Positions 1-7,271 of a DNA stretch of 31,678 bases are shown one piece after another. A program made the translations under genes and the position numbers. The DNA is taken from positions 1 through 31,678 of the IMG/VR virus record IMGVR_UViG_3300047564_000521; one strand, 5' to 3'. The notes beneath the pieces were generated by a model. That model did not search any database. It saw nothing but the letters and a program-made list of their open reading frames with translations, and was not told the DNA's origin. How positions within the stretch are numbered: position 1 is the stretch's first letter; every line of letters starts with the position of its first letter. Source of the stretch: a virus.

Positions 1-22
1 CTATTAGGTGAATTTTTAAGTT

Positions 23-466
23 TCAAAAAAAATGCGGGGTATGGCGGGGGTAATCTTCGATTCGATACTCGACCCTGTCAGCCCCTCTGAAATCGTAATA
101 GACTCCCTTCTTCTCCATCTGCGACTTGCTTGCGTGGCACTCATGGCATAGGCATTGAAAGTAATTGCGATAAAACGCATCCTTGCCTATATGCCTCCAA
201 GCAAACACATGGTCTATATCAGTAGCGGGAGTAACTATCCCTCTTTGTAGGCAAGCATGGCATAGAGGGTGCTTAGATAGATGGAGTTGTCTATGCCTAG
301 ACCATCGGCTGGTCTGATAGAGGGCATTAGCCTCTAGCCTGTCTTTATCAGCATAATACTTCTGAGTGTCCCTGCCTCCATGCTCTAAGCACATAGAGGA
401 GTATTTAGTGCGAGGGTTATTGCACCTTAGATGAGAGCATTTAGTAGCACTAGGGACAGTAGGCAC
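23..466 (-). CDS. HNH endonuclease
   Basis: This 147-residue protein carries an HNH nuclease core. The core has the DIDH segment at residues 83-86, N101, and a CLCHECH cluster at 105-111 that supplies the last histidine, with CHAC at 69-72 as a zinc-knuckle half. The N-terminus holds a second possible zinc site (C10, C15, C26, H29). The start is GTG directly after the TAA of the upstream gene, and no good ribosome binding site is visible, so translation probably depends on coupling. Stand-alone HNH proteins of this kind are common in tailed phages, either in packaging or as free-standing nucleases. Its place as the last visible gene of the 7-deazaguanine operon gives no specific role. Family assignment is firm, function is open. 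Confidence 0.85.
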   Translation of the reverse strand: MPTVPSATKCSHLRCNNPRTKYSSMCLEHGGRDTQKYYADKDRLEANALYQTSRWSRHRQLHLSKHPLCHACLQRGIVTPATDIDHVFAWRHIGKDAFYRNYFQCLCHECHASKSQMEKKGVYYDFRGADRVEYRIEDYPRHTPHFF

Positions 467-841
467 TTATCGCAATTCACGCAACTTATAAACGGTGCTA
501 TTAATCAGGTTGAGGATAGTATCAACCTCGTTCTGTATCTCGCTATCATCAGGCAGATTGCTTCTATTCTCCCTTACATAGTCCTGTAATAGTTCTAAGT
601 ATGGCAAAGGAGCAAACTGGCTCAGTTCAACGGTCGTTGGGTATCCGTTGATAATCTCATAAGACCCCTGTAATGATTCAGTAAGGGTATCTACTAGGTC
701 GGGAATAGCATCATAATACTTCTGCAAGGCTTTGTGCTTGGCATAAGAGCCTTCCCCTGTTACTTGAAAGTGCATGATATGTGTGCATACTGCTGAGTGT
801 AATAGTGTGCAGATAAATTCCGCTACCTTAGTCATATTCAT
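467..841 (-). CDS. Small all-helical phage protein, possibly ferritin-like (DUF5856 type)
   Basis: This 124-residue protein looks entirely helical. Near residues 15-45 it has histidines in HSAVCTHIMHF followed by an AKHKALQKYYDAIPDLVD segment. That pattern resembles, from memory, a family of small phage proteins of unknown function with a ferritin- or Dps-like helix pair (DUF5856). The start ATG overlaps the stop of queE as TAATG and has a good ribosome binding site (TAGGAG), so it is translationally coupled to the modification operon. I cannot assign a reaction. A metal-binding or scaffold role is possible but is only inference. Confidence 0.6.
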   Translation of the reverse strand: MNMTKVAEFICTLLHSAVCTHIMHFQVTGEGSYAKHKALQKYYDAIPDLVDTLTESLQGSYEIINGYPTTVELSQFAPLPYLELLQDYVRENRSNLPDDSEIQNEVDTILNLINSTVYKLRELR

Positions 842-1509
842 TATCGGACTCCTATAAATTTGTGCGTTTGGATAGACACCTTCATATTATGCTCTGTTGC
901 TTTATTCACGCAAAGGGTTGTTGCTGACTTGTTTTGGGATAAGGGTTGCATCCATACGGGGGTTTCACGTGAAACATAAGGCATTACTCGTTCCGCTAAT
1001 TTCTCAAAATCGACCTCTTTGCCAATAGGAAATTTAATCTCGTTAGCACGGGCATAAGACTCTTTCATTACATCTAACCCGCCTGCCATGTCTAGTTTAG
1101 GGCTAACAGTAACGAATGTATCGGGGTGGCATCGGATAGGGAATGTGCCTGAGGTCTCAATTTGGACTGTCCTTCCGCTTTTGAGAATCTCAGCAGTCAA
1201 GTCGTTAAGGTCATACATACAAGGCTCTCCCCCTGTGATAACGATATGCCTTGCCTTTAATTGAGAAAATACTTCCATTAGTTCGGCTACTGTCATATGA
1301 GAATAAGTATCTTCGTCCTCATACTTCATAAGCATTCCTGTAATCATAATGACTTTTTCAGGCTTGGTTTCCCAAGTATGCTTGGTATCGCACCAATGAC
1401 ACCCAACAGGGCATCCTTGAAGTCTTACGAATATAGCGGGAGTGCCTGTAAAGGTCGCCTCGCCTTGCATGGTTTCAAATATTTCATTTACGGGCAATGT
1501 ATTGTTCAT
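841..1509 (-). CDS. queE: 7-carboxy-7-deazaguanine synthase (radical SAM)
   Basis: QueE converts 6-carboxytetrahydropterin to 7-carboxy-7-deazaguanine, the ring-contracting step of preQ0 synthesis. The 222-residue product closely follows the enterobacterial enzyme: NEIFETMQGE near the N-terminus, the radical SAM cluster C33-x3-C37-x2-C40 within RLQGCPVGCHWCDTKHTW, HIVITGGEPC at 88-97, IETSGT, TVSPKL, and QTHKFIGVR at the C-terminus. I chose the ATG at 1509 because it has an AGGAAG ribosome binding site and matches the family N-terminus. A longer frame reaching 1569 would only add residues foreign to the family. The gene overlaps the upstream phosphoribosyltransferase by 26 bases and the next gene by TAATG. 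No catalytic residue appears to be missing. Confidence 0.95.
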   Translation of the reverse strand: MNNTLPVNEIFETMQGEATFTGTPAIFVRLQGCPVGCHWCDTKHTWETKPEKVIMITGMLMKYEDEDTYSHMTVAELMEVFSQLKARHIVITGGEPCMYDLNDLTAEILKSGRTVQIETSGTFPIRCHPDTFVTVSPKLDMAGGLDVMKESYARANEIKFPIGKEVDFEKLAERVMPYVSRETPVWMQPLSQNKSATTLCVNKATEHNMKVSIQTHKFIGVR

Positions 1510-1870
1510 AATCTTCCTGTGCTTTATCTTTGCTTTCCCAAGGAAACACAATCCAATCGTCTGTGTCATCCTCTATGATTCCAAAAACACCCCGTTCTTT
1601 GCATCTAGTCTTTTTAAATATGCAATGAACAGGTCCATTGTTATACCTAATGCGGGCATCTAGTATGGTTCGCCCGCTATCCGCTATGTCGTCAATAAAC
1701 ACCGATTTAACAGATGCTCTAGTGGTAAGCGGAAGCCCAAACTTATGGCTAAGAGCCACAGCATAAACAAGCCCGCCACGAGGGAGAGGAAACAACTCAT
1801 GAGCAATAGGTTTAGGAGTTTTAGCCACTGCCTCATCAAACTCCTCCCATGTAAAGTATCTTAGGTTCAT
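1484..1870 (-). CDS. Gpt-like (xanthine-)guanine phosphoribosyltransferase
   Basis: This 128-residue type I phosphoribosyltransferase has the PRPP-binding loop VFIDDIADSGRT at 58-69, a PRGGL segment at 30-34 and a C-terminal DDWIVFPWE at 104-112. The last element matches the WIEQPW region of E. coli Gpt, which as I recall contacts the purine base. It is shorter than Gpt (152 residues), having lost sequence mainly in the middle. It lies between queD and queE and starts with an ATGA overlap. The known preQ0 route and DpdA base exchange need no phosphoribosyl transfer. The most attractive role is salvage of the guanine that DpdA expels, giving GMP and then GTP for FolE. Acting on a deazapurine base is an alternative. 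Family is confident, substrate is inferred. Confidence 0.85.
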   Translation of the reverse strand: MNLRYFTWEEFDEAVAKTPKPIAHELFPLPRGGLVYAVALSHKFGLPLTTRASVKSVFIDDIADSGRTILDARIRYNNGPVHCIFKKTRCKERGVFGIIEDDTDDWIVFPWESKDKAQEDYEQYIARK

Positions 1871-2307
1871 ACGGAATAAATTGCTGAGTTAGCCCCATGC
1901 TCAGATACTTCAACGCTAACCAAACGACATCGAGGAGCATAACCATTGTCTTTAAGCCATAAGTCGGTTACTTCATAGACATATTCAGCAAATTTCTCGC
2001 ACCCGCCATCAGGAATAACGACTAAGCGTAATACACCTAATTGCTCGCCTTGTTTAAAGTAATCAAGGTGTGGGTCGTTTTCAGCAATAACAGTAGTATG
2101 GTCAAAAGTGTCTTCCAATATGCCTTTGAGGGACTTTAGGCTTCCAAAATCGACTACCCAGTTGCGATAGTCTAATTCTTCGGTTTCAAAGACTAATTTA
2201 AACGATAAGGCATAGCCATGAATTAACTTGCAATGGCTTTCCGCTTTCCATTGTCTAAACGCACAAGAAAAGCCTGTTTCAAATTTTTTGGTAGATTGGT
2301 ATTTCAT
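1867..2307 (-). CDS. queD: 6-carboxy-5,6,7,8-tetrahydropterin synthase
   Basis: QueD converts dihydroneopterin triphosphate to 6-carboxytetrahydropterin. The 146-residue protein has the catalytic CxxxHG motif (C26-KLI-H30-G), the WVVDFGSLK segment at 50-58, the FDHTTV catalytic Asp-His at 69-70 and a C-terminal Glu in SVEVSEHG. It is longer than E. coli QueD (about 121 residues). Two of the usual three zinc histidines are changed: the AAH position reads SCA (Cys15), and the HGH motif reads HGY. The family assignment therefore rests on fold motifs and context rather than on an intact metal site. ATGA overlaps couple it to folE upstream and the phosphoribosyltransferase downstream. Confidence 0.88.
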   Translation of the reverse strand: MKYQSTKKFETGFSCAFRQWKAESHCKLIHGYALSFKLVFETEELDYRNWVVDFGSLKSLKGILEDTFDHTTVIAENDPHLDYFKQGEQLGVLRLVVIPDGGCEKFAEYVYEVTDLWLKDNGYAPRCRLVSVEVSEHGANSAIYSV

Positions 2308-2963
2308 TTGATTAGCCTAAAAAATTCAGCACGGGTTTCAGCCTCATCTCTAAACGCTCCCCGCATAACGCTTGTATTCATCTTGGTTTCGGACTCTTTA
2401 ACTCCCCGCCATGTCATACATTGGTGCGTTGCCTCAATTACGACTGCCAAGCCTTTAGGCTTAATCAATTCCTCAATAATGTCGGCTAGTTGGACTGTTG
2501 CTTCTTCTTGAATCTGTGGTCTAGCCAAAACCCAATTCGCAAGACGGACAAACTTGCTAATACCAATAACCCTGTCACTAGGCAAAATGCCAATCCAGCA
2601 ACGACCTGTAATAGGAACCATGTGATGCGAACAAGCAGAACGCACCGTAATAGGACCCAATGTATAAACTTGGTCAAGACTCTTAGCGTTGGGGAAATCG
2701 GTAATCTTGGGTTGTGCATCATATCTCCCTGCAAAGACCTCTTTGAGGTACATTTTTGCGATTCGTTTAGCAGTTTCTTGCGTGTTGTGGTCATTTTCTG
2801 TGTCAATGACAAGGGCTTTGAGTAAGGCTTTGACCTTCTCCTCAACCTCTGCCTGCAAGTGCTCGATTTCGGTTGGTTGCAAGTACTTCGATATATTATC
2901 GTTGGCATAAAAAGAGCCTCCATCTTGTCGAATTCGACTAATAATTGATTCAGACATACTCAT
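2304..2963 (-). CDS. folE: GTP cyclohydrolase I
   Basis: FolE opens GTP to 7,8-dihydroneopterin triphosphate, the first step towards preQ0. With the start chosen here the product has 219 residues. It carries the zinc ligands in SACSHHMVP (C111, H113/H114) and in ATHQCMTWRG (C182), plus TAKRIAKMY and the PITGRCWIGILPSDRVIG strand. The ATG at 2963 has a GAGGTG ribosome binding site at the right distance. An ATG at 2975 and one at 2957 also exist in frame. The gene overlaps queC by 14 bases upstream and queD by ATGA downstream. A phage copy raises flux into deazapurine synthesis independently of the host enzyme. Confidence 0.95.
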   Translation of the reverse strand: MSMSESIISRIRQDGGSFYANDNISKYLQPTEIEHLQAEVEEKVKALLKALVIDTENDHNTQETAKRIAKMYLKEVFAGRYDAQPKITDFPNAKSLDQVYTLGPITVRSACSHHMVPITGRCWIGILPSDRVIGISKFVRLANWVLARPQIQEEATVQLADIIEELIKPKGLAVVIEATHQCMTWRGVKESETKMNTSVMRGAFRDEAETRAEFFRLIK

Positions 2964-3705
2964 GACGCACCTCATTGTAGTTAGGGGTTTCAGGCAAAGA
3001 CATTAAGCCTTCTTTATAAGCACGAACAATTAATGGGTCAGGAGTATTAGCCTCTAAGAATCCCTGAGCCCTTAAAACTGTCGCATGGTCTTTACCGACA
3101 GGCGGGTATTGCCCGTCATAAGCAGTATGGCTATACGCTAGTGCCTCCATACAGCCATCTAATGTCTTGGCAAGCCCGATGCTTTGTGCTTTAGATAAGT
3201 CCATCAATGGGGTATGGATACGGAAATGGTCTATGCCAAGAGCCTCATTGATAGTGCGTTGTTGCCAATCAATAAAACGCTGACGGCAATCAGGATAGTT
3301 AGCATTGTCTTGCTGACATACTCCCGTTACTAGGTCATAGCAGTCTTCTGCTAGAGCATAATTTGCCGCTAATGTCAAAAAGAAAGCATTACGCATAGGG
3401 ACAAAAGTCAATTCGACTCTATTGCCTATGATGTTTTCCATCTGCTCGTAATTATCGTATTGCTCTAGTTTTTGGCTTCTATCAAGCAATGGGCTACGGC
3501 TTTTTAGGACATGAGGGACATGGACTAATTGCCATGACTTGACCCCTGCCATATCAGCAACAGTAGTTGCCGCTTCTAGTTCCCTGTCGTGGGTCTGCCC
3601 GTAATCAAATGTAATAGCATGAACTTCATCGAAGTTCTTTTTTGCCCAAAATAGGCAAGTAGTTGAATCCTGTCCGCCCGACAGGACTACCATGACTTTG
3701 CTCAT
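2950..3705 (-). CDS. queC: 7-cyano-7-deazaguanine (preQ0) synthase, variant lacking the zinc cysteines
   Basis: QueC uses ATP and ammonia to turn 7-carboxy-7-deazaguanine into preQ0. The 251-residue protein has the PP-loop SGGQDSTT at 9-16, the FDYGQTHDRE segment at 33-42 and VPMRNAFFLTLAANYA near 102-117, all typical. The unusual part is residues 189-216. E. coli QueC has four zinc-binding cysteines there (a Cys, then CGxCxxC). This protein instead reads SHTAYDGQYPPVGKDHATVL and then RAQGF, with no cysteine. His193 and His207 lie near the lost positions. The surrounding family pattern is kept, so this looks like a variant subfamily rather than a broken gene. The start overlaps the GNAT gene by ATGA. 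Confidence 0.93.
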   Translation of the reverse strand: MSKVMVVLSGGQDSTTCLFWAKKNFDEVHAITFDYGQTHDRELEAATTVADMAGVKSWQLVHVPHVLKSRSPLLDRSQKLEQYDNYEQMENIIGNRVELTFVPMRNAFFLTLAANYALAEDCYDLVTGVCQQDNANYPDCRQRFIDWQQRTINEALGIDHFRIHTPLMDLSKAQSIGLAKTLDGCMEALAYSHTAYDGQYPPVGKDHATVLRAQGFLEANTPDPLIVRAYKEGLMSLPETPNYNEVRHEYV

Positions 3706-4148
3706 GATTCTTCCTTCACAGTTTTATTGGTTATCTGCCACAAGTTGAGAGGTCGTTTCTTACCTTGCTCAACTCCCATTTTCTCACCAATTCGAGAATA
3801 AAATCCATTACTTTTATTATCAATTGGACATTTAAGATGTATTTTTTCGCATTTAGTCAATACTGCCTCGATTAATTGCTTGCCACCGCCCTTGCCTCTT
3901 ATGGCAGGGTGAGTTCCGACTTCATAAATAACCCCAATGCCATCTTTTTTGCGAATGTTGTAATTACAAAAGCCCATGACTAAATTACCTGACATAAGCA
4001 GAAGTAAATTACCTTTACTGGCTTGCTCCCGCAAAACGATAGGCATTACATAGCCAATCTCTTTAGTCATCAATTTGGTTATCTTGATGATTTGATTCAG
4101 TTGGTCTTCAAAAGCCAACGAATTAGGATTGGCTAGTATGACGTTCAT
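3702..4148 (-). CDS. GNAT-family N-acetyltransferase in the deazaguanine operon
   Basis: This 148-residue protein has the GNAT acetyl-CoA motif A as [20 protein letters not shown] (about 78-96, with R84-GKGGGK) and a C-terminal [10 protein letters not shown] resembling motif B. It lies between queF and queC with ATGA overlaps on both sides, so it is made together with the preQ1 enzymes. No acetyltransferase belongs to the known preQ0/preQ1 pathway. Candidate substrates are the free aminomethyl group of preQ1 (as base or in DNA), a host protein such as a restriction factor, or an unrelated small amine. The substrate cannot be read from the sequence. The location makes the first option worth testing. 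Confidence 0.8.
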   Translation of the reverse strand: MNVILANPNSLAFEDQLNQIIKITKLMTKEIGYVMPIVLREQASKGNLLLLMSGNLVMGFCNYNIRKKDGIGVIYEVGTHPAIRGKGGGKQLIEAVLTKCEKIHLKCPIDNKSNGFYSRIGEKMGVEQGKKRPLNLWQITNKTVKEES

Positions 4149-4549
4149 TTTTTAATGAAAGCAGTTGGGTTAATGCTAATACCGCCTCTAGGCATAAAGT
4201 CGCCACGCACTTTAATCCATTTTGGTTGCATTAAGTCAAATAAGTCCTTAGCAATAGTATTGATGCAGTCTTCATGGAATGAACCATGCTGACGGAAACC
4301 AAATAGATATAGTTTTAACGCTTTAGATTCCACTAAATGCGTATCAGGCTCATATACGATTGTGATGTTTGCAAAGTCAGGCTGACCAGTCTTAGGGCAA
4401 ATGTGAGTAAATTCAGGGCACTCAATTTCTACTTCATAAGACTGATTAGGAAATTGATTCTCAAACTTTTCCAAGATTGCAGGGTTATAGCCTGCGGAAT
4501 AGTCGGTAGTATTAGCACCTAGTAGGGTTAGCGTTTTGGTATCGCTCAT
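4145..4549 (-). CDS. queF: NADPH-dependent preQ0 reductase (nitrile reductase)
   Basis: QueF reduces the nitrile of preQ0 to the primary amine of preQ1. The 134-residue protein is of the single-domain (Bacillus YkvM-like) type. The catalytic Cys51 lies in [12 protein letters not shown] together with Asp58. The QueF signature [17 protein letters not shown] runs from 73 to 89, FHED follows at 92-95, and [11 protein letters not shown] at 118-128. All key residues of a genuine reductase are kept, which argues against the amidino-transferring QueF-like branch that makes archaeosine. Both ends overlap neighbours by ATGA. Its presence predicts that the final base is preQ1 or something derived from it, rather than preQ0. 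Confidence 0.95.
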   Translation of the reverse strand: MSDTKTLTLLGANTTDYSAGYNPAILEKFENQFPNQSYEVEIECPEFTHICPKTGQPDFANITIVYEPDTHLVESKALKLYLFGFRQHGSFHEDCINTIAKDLFDLMQPKWIKVRGDFMPRGGISINPTAFIKK

Positions 4550-5430
4550 TTAATTACCTTTCTTTCTTTCATTAGTTGTAAAGAGTCATACACATTTTGC
4601 AGTTGAGATTCATTCCCAAATGCTAAATACACTTTCGTGCCAAGATTATTTTCAATATCGATGGCTCGTCTTAGATGATTGGTCACTGTTATAAATGATG
4701 CTAAACCTTTTGGATTGGAATTAGGCGGTTGAGCACCCCCTACCCAAGCATCTTGATTTTGCAACATCAAGATTTCTTTCATCGTAAATCCTGATTTTAA
4801 TAAGTAATTTATAGCCTTTTCAGGAGGTCGCCTTGCACAATCAACTCTGTTAATAGTTTTTAACTGCCCTGCACCTACATAGTATTGCAAGTTACCGAAT
4901 CGTTGTGCTGAGTAGGCTGATGATGAATCTACTGAATATGGTTTGTAATGCTTAATGAATGGGATATTTACAAAGCCTAGCCAATGTGCGTGTCTGCCTT
5001 TATTGACTTCACAGAACCATTTAACGTAGTTTTTGTTTTCCCCGCCAATAGCAATTCCCCCGAACATAATGTAGTCGGTATAGGAATAGAATTCTTCAAG
5101 TCGCTCGATTGTGTCGCCTCTTGTAAATACTGGCATGACATCTGTGTATCCAGCATCCAACATTCTGAGGTAATTCGTATAAGTTTGTTCAGGGTTTCCG
5201 TATACATCTAACTGCACCGCTTTATATTCCCAATGACTAGGAATGGTTTTGAGGAACTTGCAATAGTCCTCCATGCTGATATGTTTGCCTGTATTCCATG
5301 CGGTAAATGCCCCCGAATCCACAATTAAGCGGAATGTCGAGGGGTCTTTATCCATCAGAAAGCGATAGACCTGCTGACTGAAATAAGGAAAAGCAACAAG
5401 GATATTTAATTTAACTGACTTCGACATCAT
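4546..5430 (-). CDS. dpdA: DpdA-like DNA guanine transglycosylase
   Basis: This protein of about 294 residues belongs to the TGT-like DpdA group, which exchanges guanine in DNA for a 7-deazaguanine base. The motif DSGAFTAW (Asp at about 38) corresponds to DSGGFQ of tRNA-guanine transglycosylase. [15 protein letters not shown] near 122-136 matches the TGT AIGGLAVGE substrate-binding loop. [10 protein letters not shown] near 165-174 offers the likely nucleophilic Asp. It is much shorter than tRNA TGT (about 375 residues) and lacks the cysteine-rich zinc site, as phage DpdA proteins do. The start is uncertain: in-frame ATGs lie at 5445, 5430 and 5427, none with a clear ribosome binding site. All overlap the end of the ParB-like gene, so translation is probably coupled. 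Confidence 0.9.
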   Translation of the reverse strand: MMSKSVKLNILVAFPYFSQQVYRFLMDKDPSTFRLIVDSGAFTAWNTGKHISMEDYCKFLKTIPSHWEYKAVQLDVYGNPEQTYTNYLRMLDAGYTDVMPVFTRGDTIERLEEFYSYTDYIMFGGIAIGGENKNYVKWFCEVNKGRHAHWLGFVNIPFIKHYKPYSVDSSSAYSAQRFGNLQYYVGAGQLKTINRVDCARRPPEKAINYLLKSGFTMKEILMLQNQDAWVGGAQPPNSNPKGLASFITVTNHLRRAIDIENNLGTKVYLAFGNESQLQNVYDSLQLMKERKVIK

Positions 5431-5962
5431 GCAAGCCAAGGTCATCAATCAAGTTAGTAATCTTTTCACGGAGCATGGCTTTTTCTTCTCCGCTACAACT
5501 GATTACAATTTTTTCCTTTGCTTGCGTATCAACTGCATCAATTCCATCCATGCGGTCAATGTCGGACTGCCATCCGTTAAATAGTAAGTTTAGTTCCTCA
5601 GGACTAAAACCCGTAGCAATCTGCTCAATATCAGTCATACCCTCTAGTTCTAGTTTTAGGAGTTCTTCGTCCCATCCTGAGTTAAGAGCAATCTTGTTGT
5701 CGGCAATGATATAAGCCTTGCGTTGGCTTTCGGATAGGTGGGTAAGCCTAATACAAGGCACTTCGCCCATATCCAAAGCACGGGCGGCTAGAACCCGTCC
5801 ATGCCCCGCAATAATGGTTGAGTTCTCATCTACCAATACAGGGTTGTTGAATCCGAACTCACGAATAGAGGCGGCAATTTGTGCTACTTGCGATTCGCTA
5901 TGAGTGCGAGCATTATTGGCATACGGAATTAACTTTTCGGTGGCGACCTTTTCAATTTTCAT
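5411..5962 (-). CDS. ParB/Srx-fold protein, possible DpdA partner
   Basis: This 183-residue protein has an N-terminal ParB/sulfiredoxin-type domain (about 1-95). It includes KLIPYANNARTHSESQVAQI, IREFGFNNPVLVDE and the phosphate-binding-like signature IIAGHGRVLAA, then a helical C-terminus. The family is often fused to a DNA methylase in phages, but here the methylase half is absent and dpdA follows, overlapping by about 20 bases. As I recall, DpdB of the bacterial dpd system has a ParB/Srx domain and works with DpdA. That makes a partner or nucleotide-hydrolysing accessory role a reasonable inference. The ATG at 5962 has an AAAGG ribosome binding site and overlaps the preceding gene by 11 bases. 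Confidence 0.85.
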   Translation of the reverse strand: MKIEKVATEKLIPYANNARTHSESQVAQIAASIREFGFNNPVLVDENSTIIAGHGRVLAARALDMGEVPCIRLTHLSESQRKAYIIADNKIALNSGWDEELLKLELEGMTDIEQIATGFSPEELNLLFNGWQSDIDRMDGIDAVDTQAKEKIVISCSGEEKAMLREKITNLIDDLGLHDVEVS

Positions 5963-6218
5963 TTTGAGCCTTTAGGTAACGGTTATCGGAATAGGTGTAG
6001 AGCCACACTTTTTTTCTTTCTTTTGGACGGGGGTTATCAATCTGCTCTCTCTGAACATATCGCTGACGCATGAAATAGCAGAGAGTCATTGAAATCTGAC
6101 TTGCCTTTAGGTCAGGTAAGGCTTCCCGTATCTCAGTAATTGAAAGGGGTTTTGCCCGTTCTCTGAATAGGTTTCGTATCTTAGTTACTGCCTGACTGCT
6201 CTGATTGTTTTCAGTCAT
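5952..6218 (-). CDS. Small winged-helix-like DNA-binding protein
   Basis: This 88-residue basic protein has a pattern of short helices, SITEIREALPDLKASQISMTL (about 26-46), which fits a helix-turn-helix. It is followed by a QREQIDNPRPKERKKVWLYTY stretch that fits the wing of a winged helix. Such proteins are common single-domain phage regulators. It is the first gene of the deazaguanine operon and its ATG directly follows a run of eight T, the tail of a terminator hairpin. The only ribosome-binding-like sequence is the GGGG in the 3' arm of that hairpin. It may regulate this operon, but that is inference. Confidence 0.7.
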   Translation of the reverse strand: MTENNQSSQAVTKIRNLFRERAKPLSITEIREALPDLKASQISMTLCYFMRQRYVQREQIDNPRPKERKKVWLYTYSDNRYLKAQNEN

Positions 6219-6247
6219 AAAAAAAACCCCATGTATTACACATGGGG
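6219..6247 (-). terminator. Rho-independent terminator between DUF932 gene and deazaguanine operon
   Basis: On the minus strand CCCCATG, a 7-base loop and CATGGGG form a perfect 7-bp stem, followed immediately by eight T. It ends transcripts of the DUF932 gene. The T-run touches the ATG of the next gene, so the hairpin is also the 5' leader of the deazaguanine operon. Confidence 0.8.
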
Positions 6248-6251
6248 CTAA

Positions 6252-6279
6252 GTATTACAGTAGAACTAATACTTGTCAA
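6252..6279 (-). promoter_or_regulatory. Candidate promoter of the deazaguanine operon
   Basis: On the minus strand TTGACA (6279-6274), a 16-base spacer and TAATAC (6257-6252) form a good sigma70-type promoter overlapping the end of the DUF932 gene. The wider TGTAATACTT also differs by one base from the TATAATACTT found at three other promoters here. Transcription would start inside or just before the terminator hairpin. AGTATTA and TAATACT form an inverted repeat across the spacer. Confidence 0.5.
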
Positions 6280-7250
6280 GCAAGCAGTAATTCCATGGCT
6301 TGATTCTTGATTCTATCGCCTCTGCCGAACCATGCTGAATCCAAACGGGCATCATCAGTACGGCTTTGAGCATGGTGGTCGTAATACTCAGTAACCGCAT
6401 TGAGCATACCCCACTTGGTAAAGCCAACCATTTCCTGACCTTTAGCCTCGCCCTCAAATAAAGAGAGGATTTTCTTGAACTGGCGATTGTCTTCCAACTT
6501 AGCCTCGTCCCGCTTGACTTGATTCCATGGAGCAATCAAACGCTCTAGGAATTTCTTGGCTTGGGCTTGGCTCATTTTCTGCTTTTGTAATACTTGTGCC
6601 ATTTCCATAAATGAACCAAAAGTGCTAACTGCTCCTGCCAAACGCATCTGCATATCCTGCGGGTCAAACTTGCTTAGGTGGCTAAGGCTAACTAAATGAC
6701 GCTTATCTTGCATAGCCATCTGCAAGGTGTTATTGCAAACCACTCGGATAGAAGTAAAGCGGGCAGTAGTGGCTAAGGTGCGGTCGCATGAGGTGGATAA
6801 CAAAAGGAAACCGCCTACTGCATCGTTCTTAACAACCTCGCCCATCGTGCCAGTTTCGGCAATAGCCCACATACGCTTACCGCCTGCCAAGGTTCCCGCT
6901 ACTTGAATCTTAAAGCCTGCGACATCAACCAATTCACGGAAAAACTCTAATACATCTCGTGGCTGAACGGGATGGTAGCGATTACTAACAACTGATAACG
7001 GGGCTTTAGTATCGGAACGATACAAAACATTCTGCCCTGTAAATTCCTGCATTTCAAACTGCTCTTTTTGAATATGAGCCTCGTAGCGAACTGGAGCAGA
7101 AACTACTTCCCAGTCCATGCCTGCATTGACTTGCCATTCCTCAATGGTCGCATCAGGATTGATTTCCTGACCCAATCCGTGCCAAGGAGTTTCGCCTGCA
7201 AAAGCAGTTTCAGCAAAGCCATTTTCTCTAATTGTGATTTCGTGTGACAT
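6276..7250 (-). CDS. DUF932 phage/plasmid-like protein
   Basis: This 324-residue protein matches the DUF932 (TIGR03299, phage/plasmid-like) family. Typical features are an N-terminal ETPWHGLGQEI segment near 20-30, the NRYHPVQPRDVLEFF stretch near 90-104, VVCNNTL near 170, and a helical C-terminal half ending in a NAVTEYYDHH motif. The function of the family is unknown; members occur on phages and plasmids among early genes. The start at 7250 has an AAAGGAAC ribosome binding site. It forms a two-gene unit with the small membrane protein upstream and ends at a clear terminator. Confidence 0.88.
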   Translation of the reverse strand: MSHEITIRENGFAETAFAGETPWHGLGQEINPDATIEEWQVNAGMDWEVVSAPVRYEAHIQKEQFEMQEFTGQNVLYRSDTKAPLSVVSNRYHPVQPRDVLEFFRELVDVAGFKIQVAGTLAGGKRMWAIAETGTMGEVVKNDAVGGFLLLSTSCDRTLATTARFTSIRVVCNNTLQMAMQDKRHLVSLSHLSKFDPQDMQMRLAGAVSTFGSFMEMAQVLQKQKMSQAQAKKFLERLIAPWNQVKRDEAKLEDNRQFKKILSLFEGEAKGQEMVGFTKWGMLNAVTEYYDHHAQSRTDDARLDSAWFGRGDRIKNQAMELLLA

Positions 7251-7271
7251 GATTAAGTTCCTTTAAGATGA

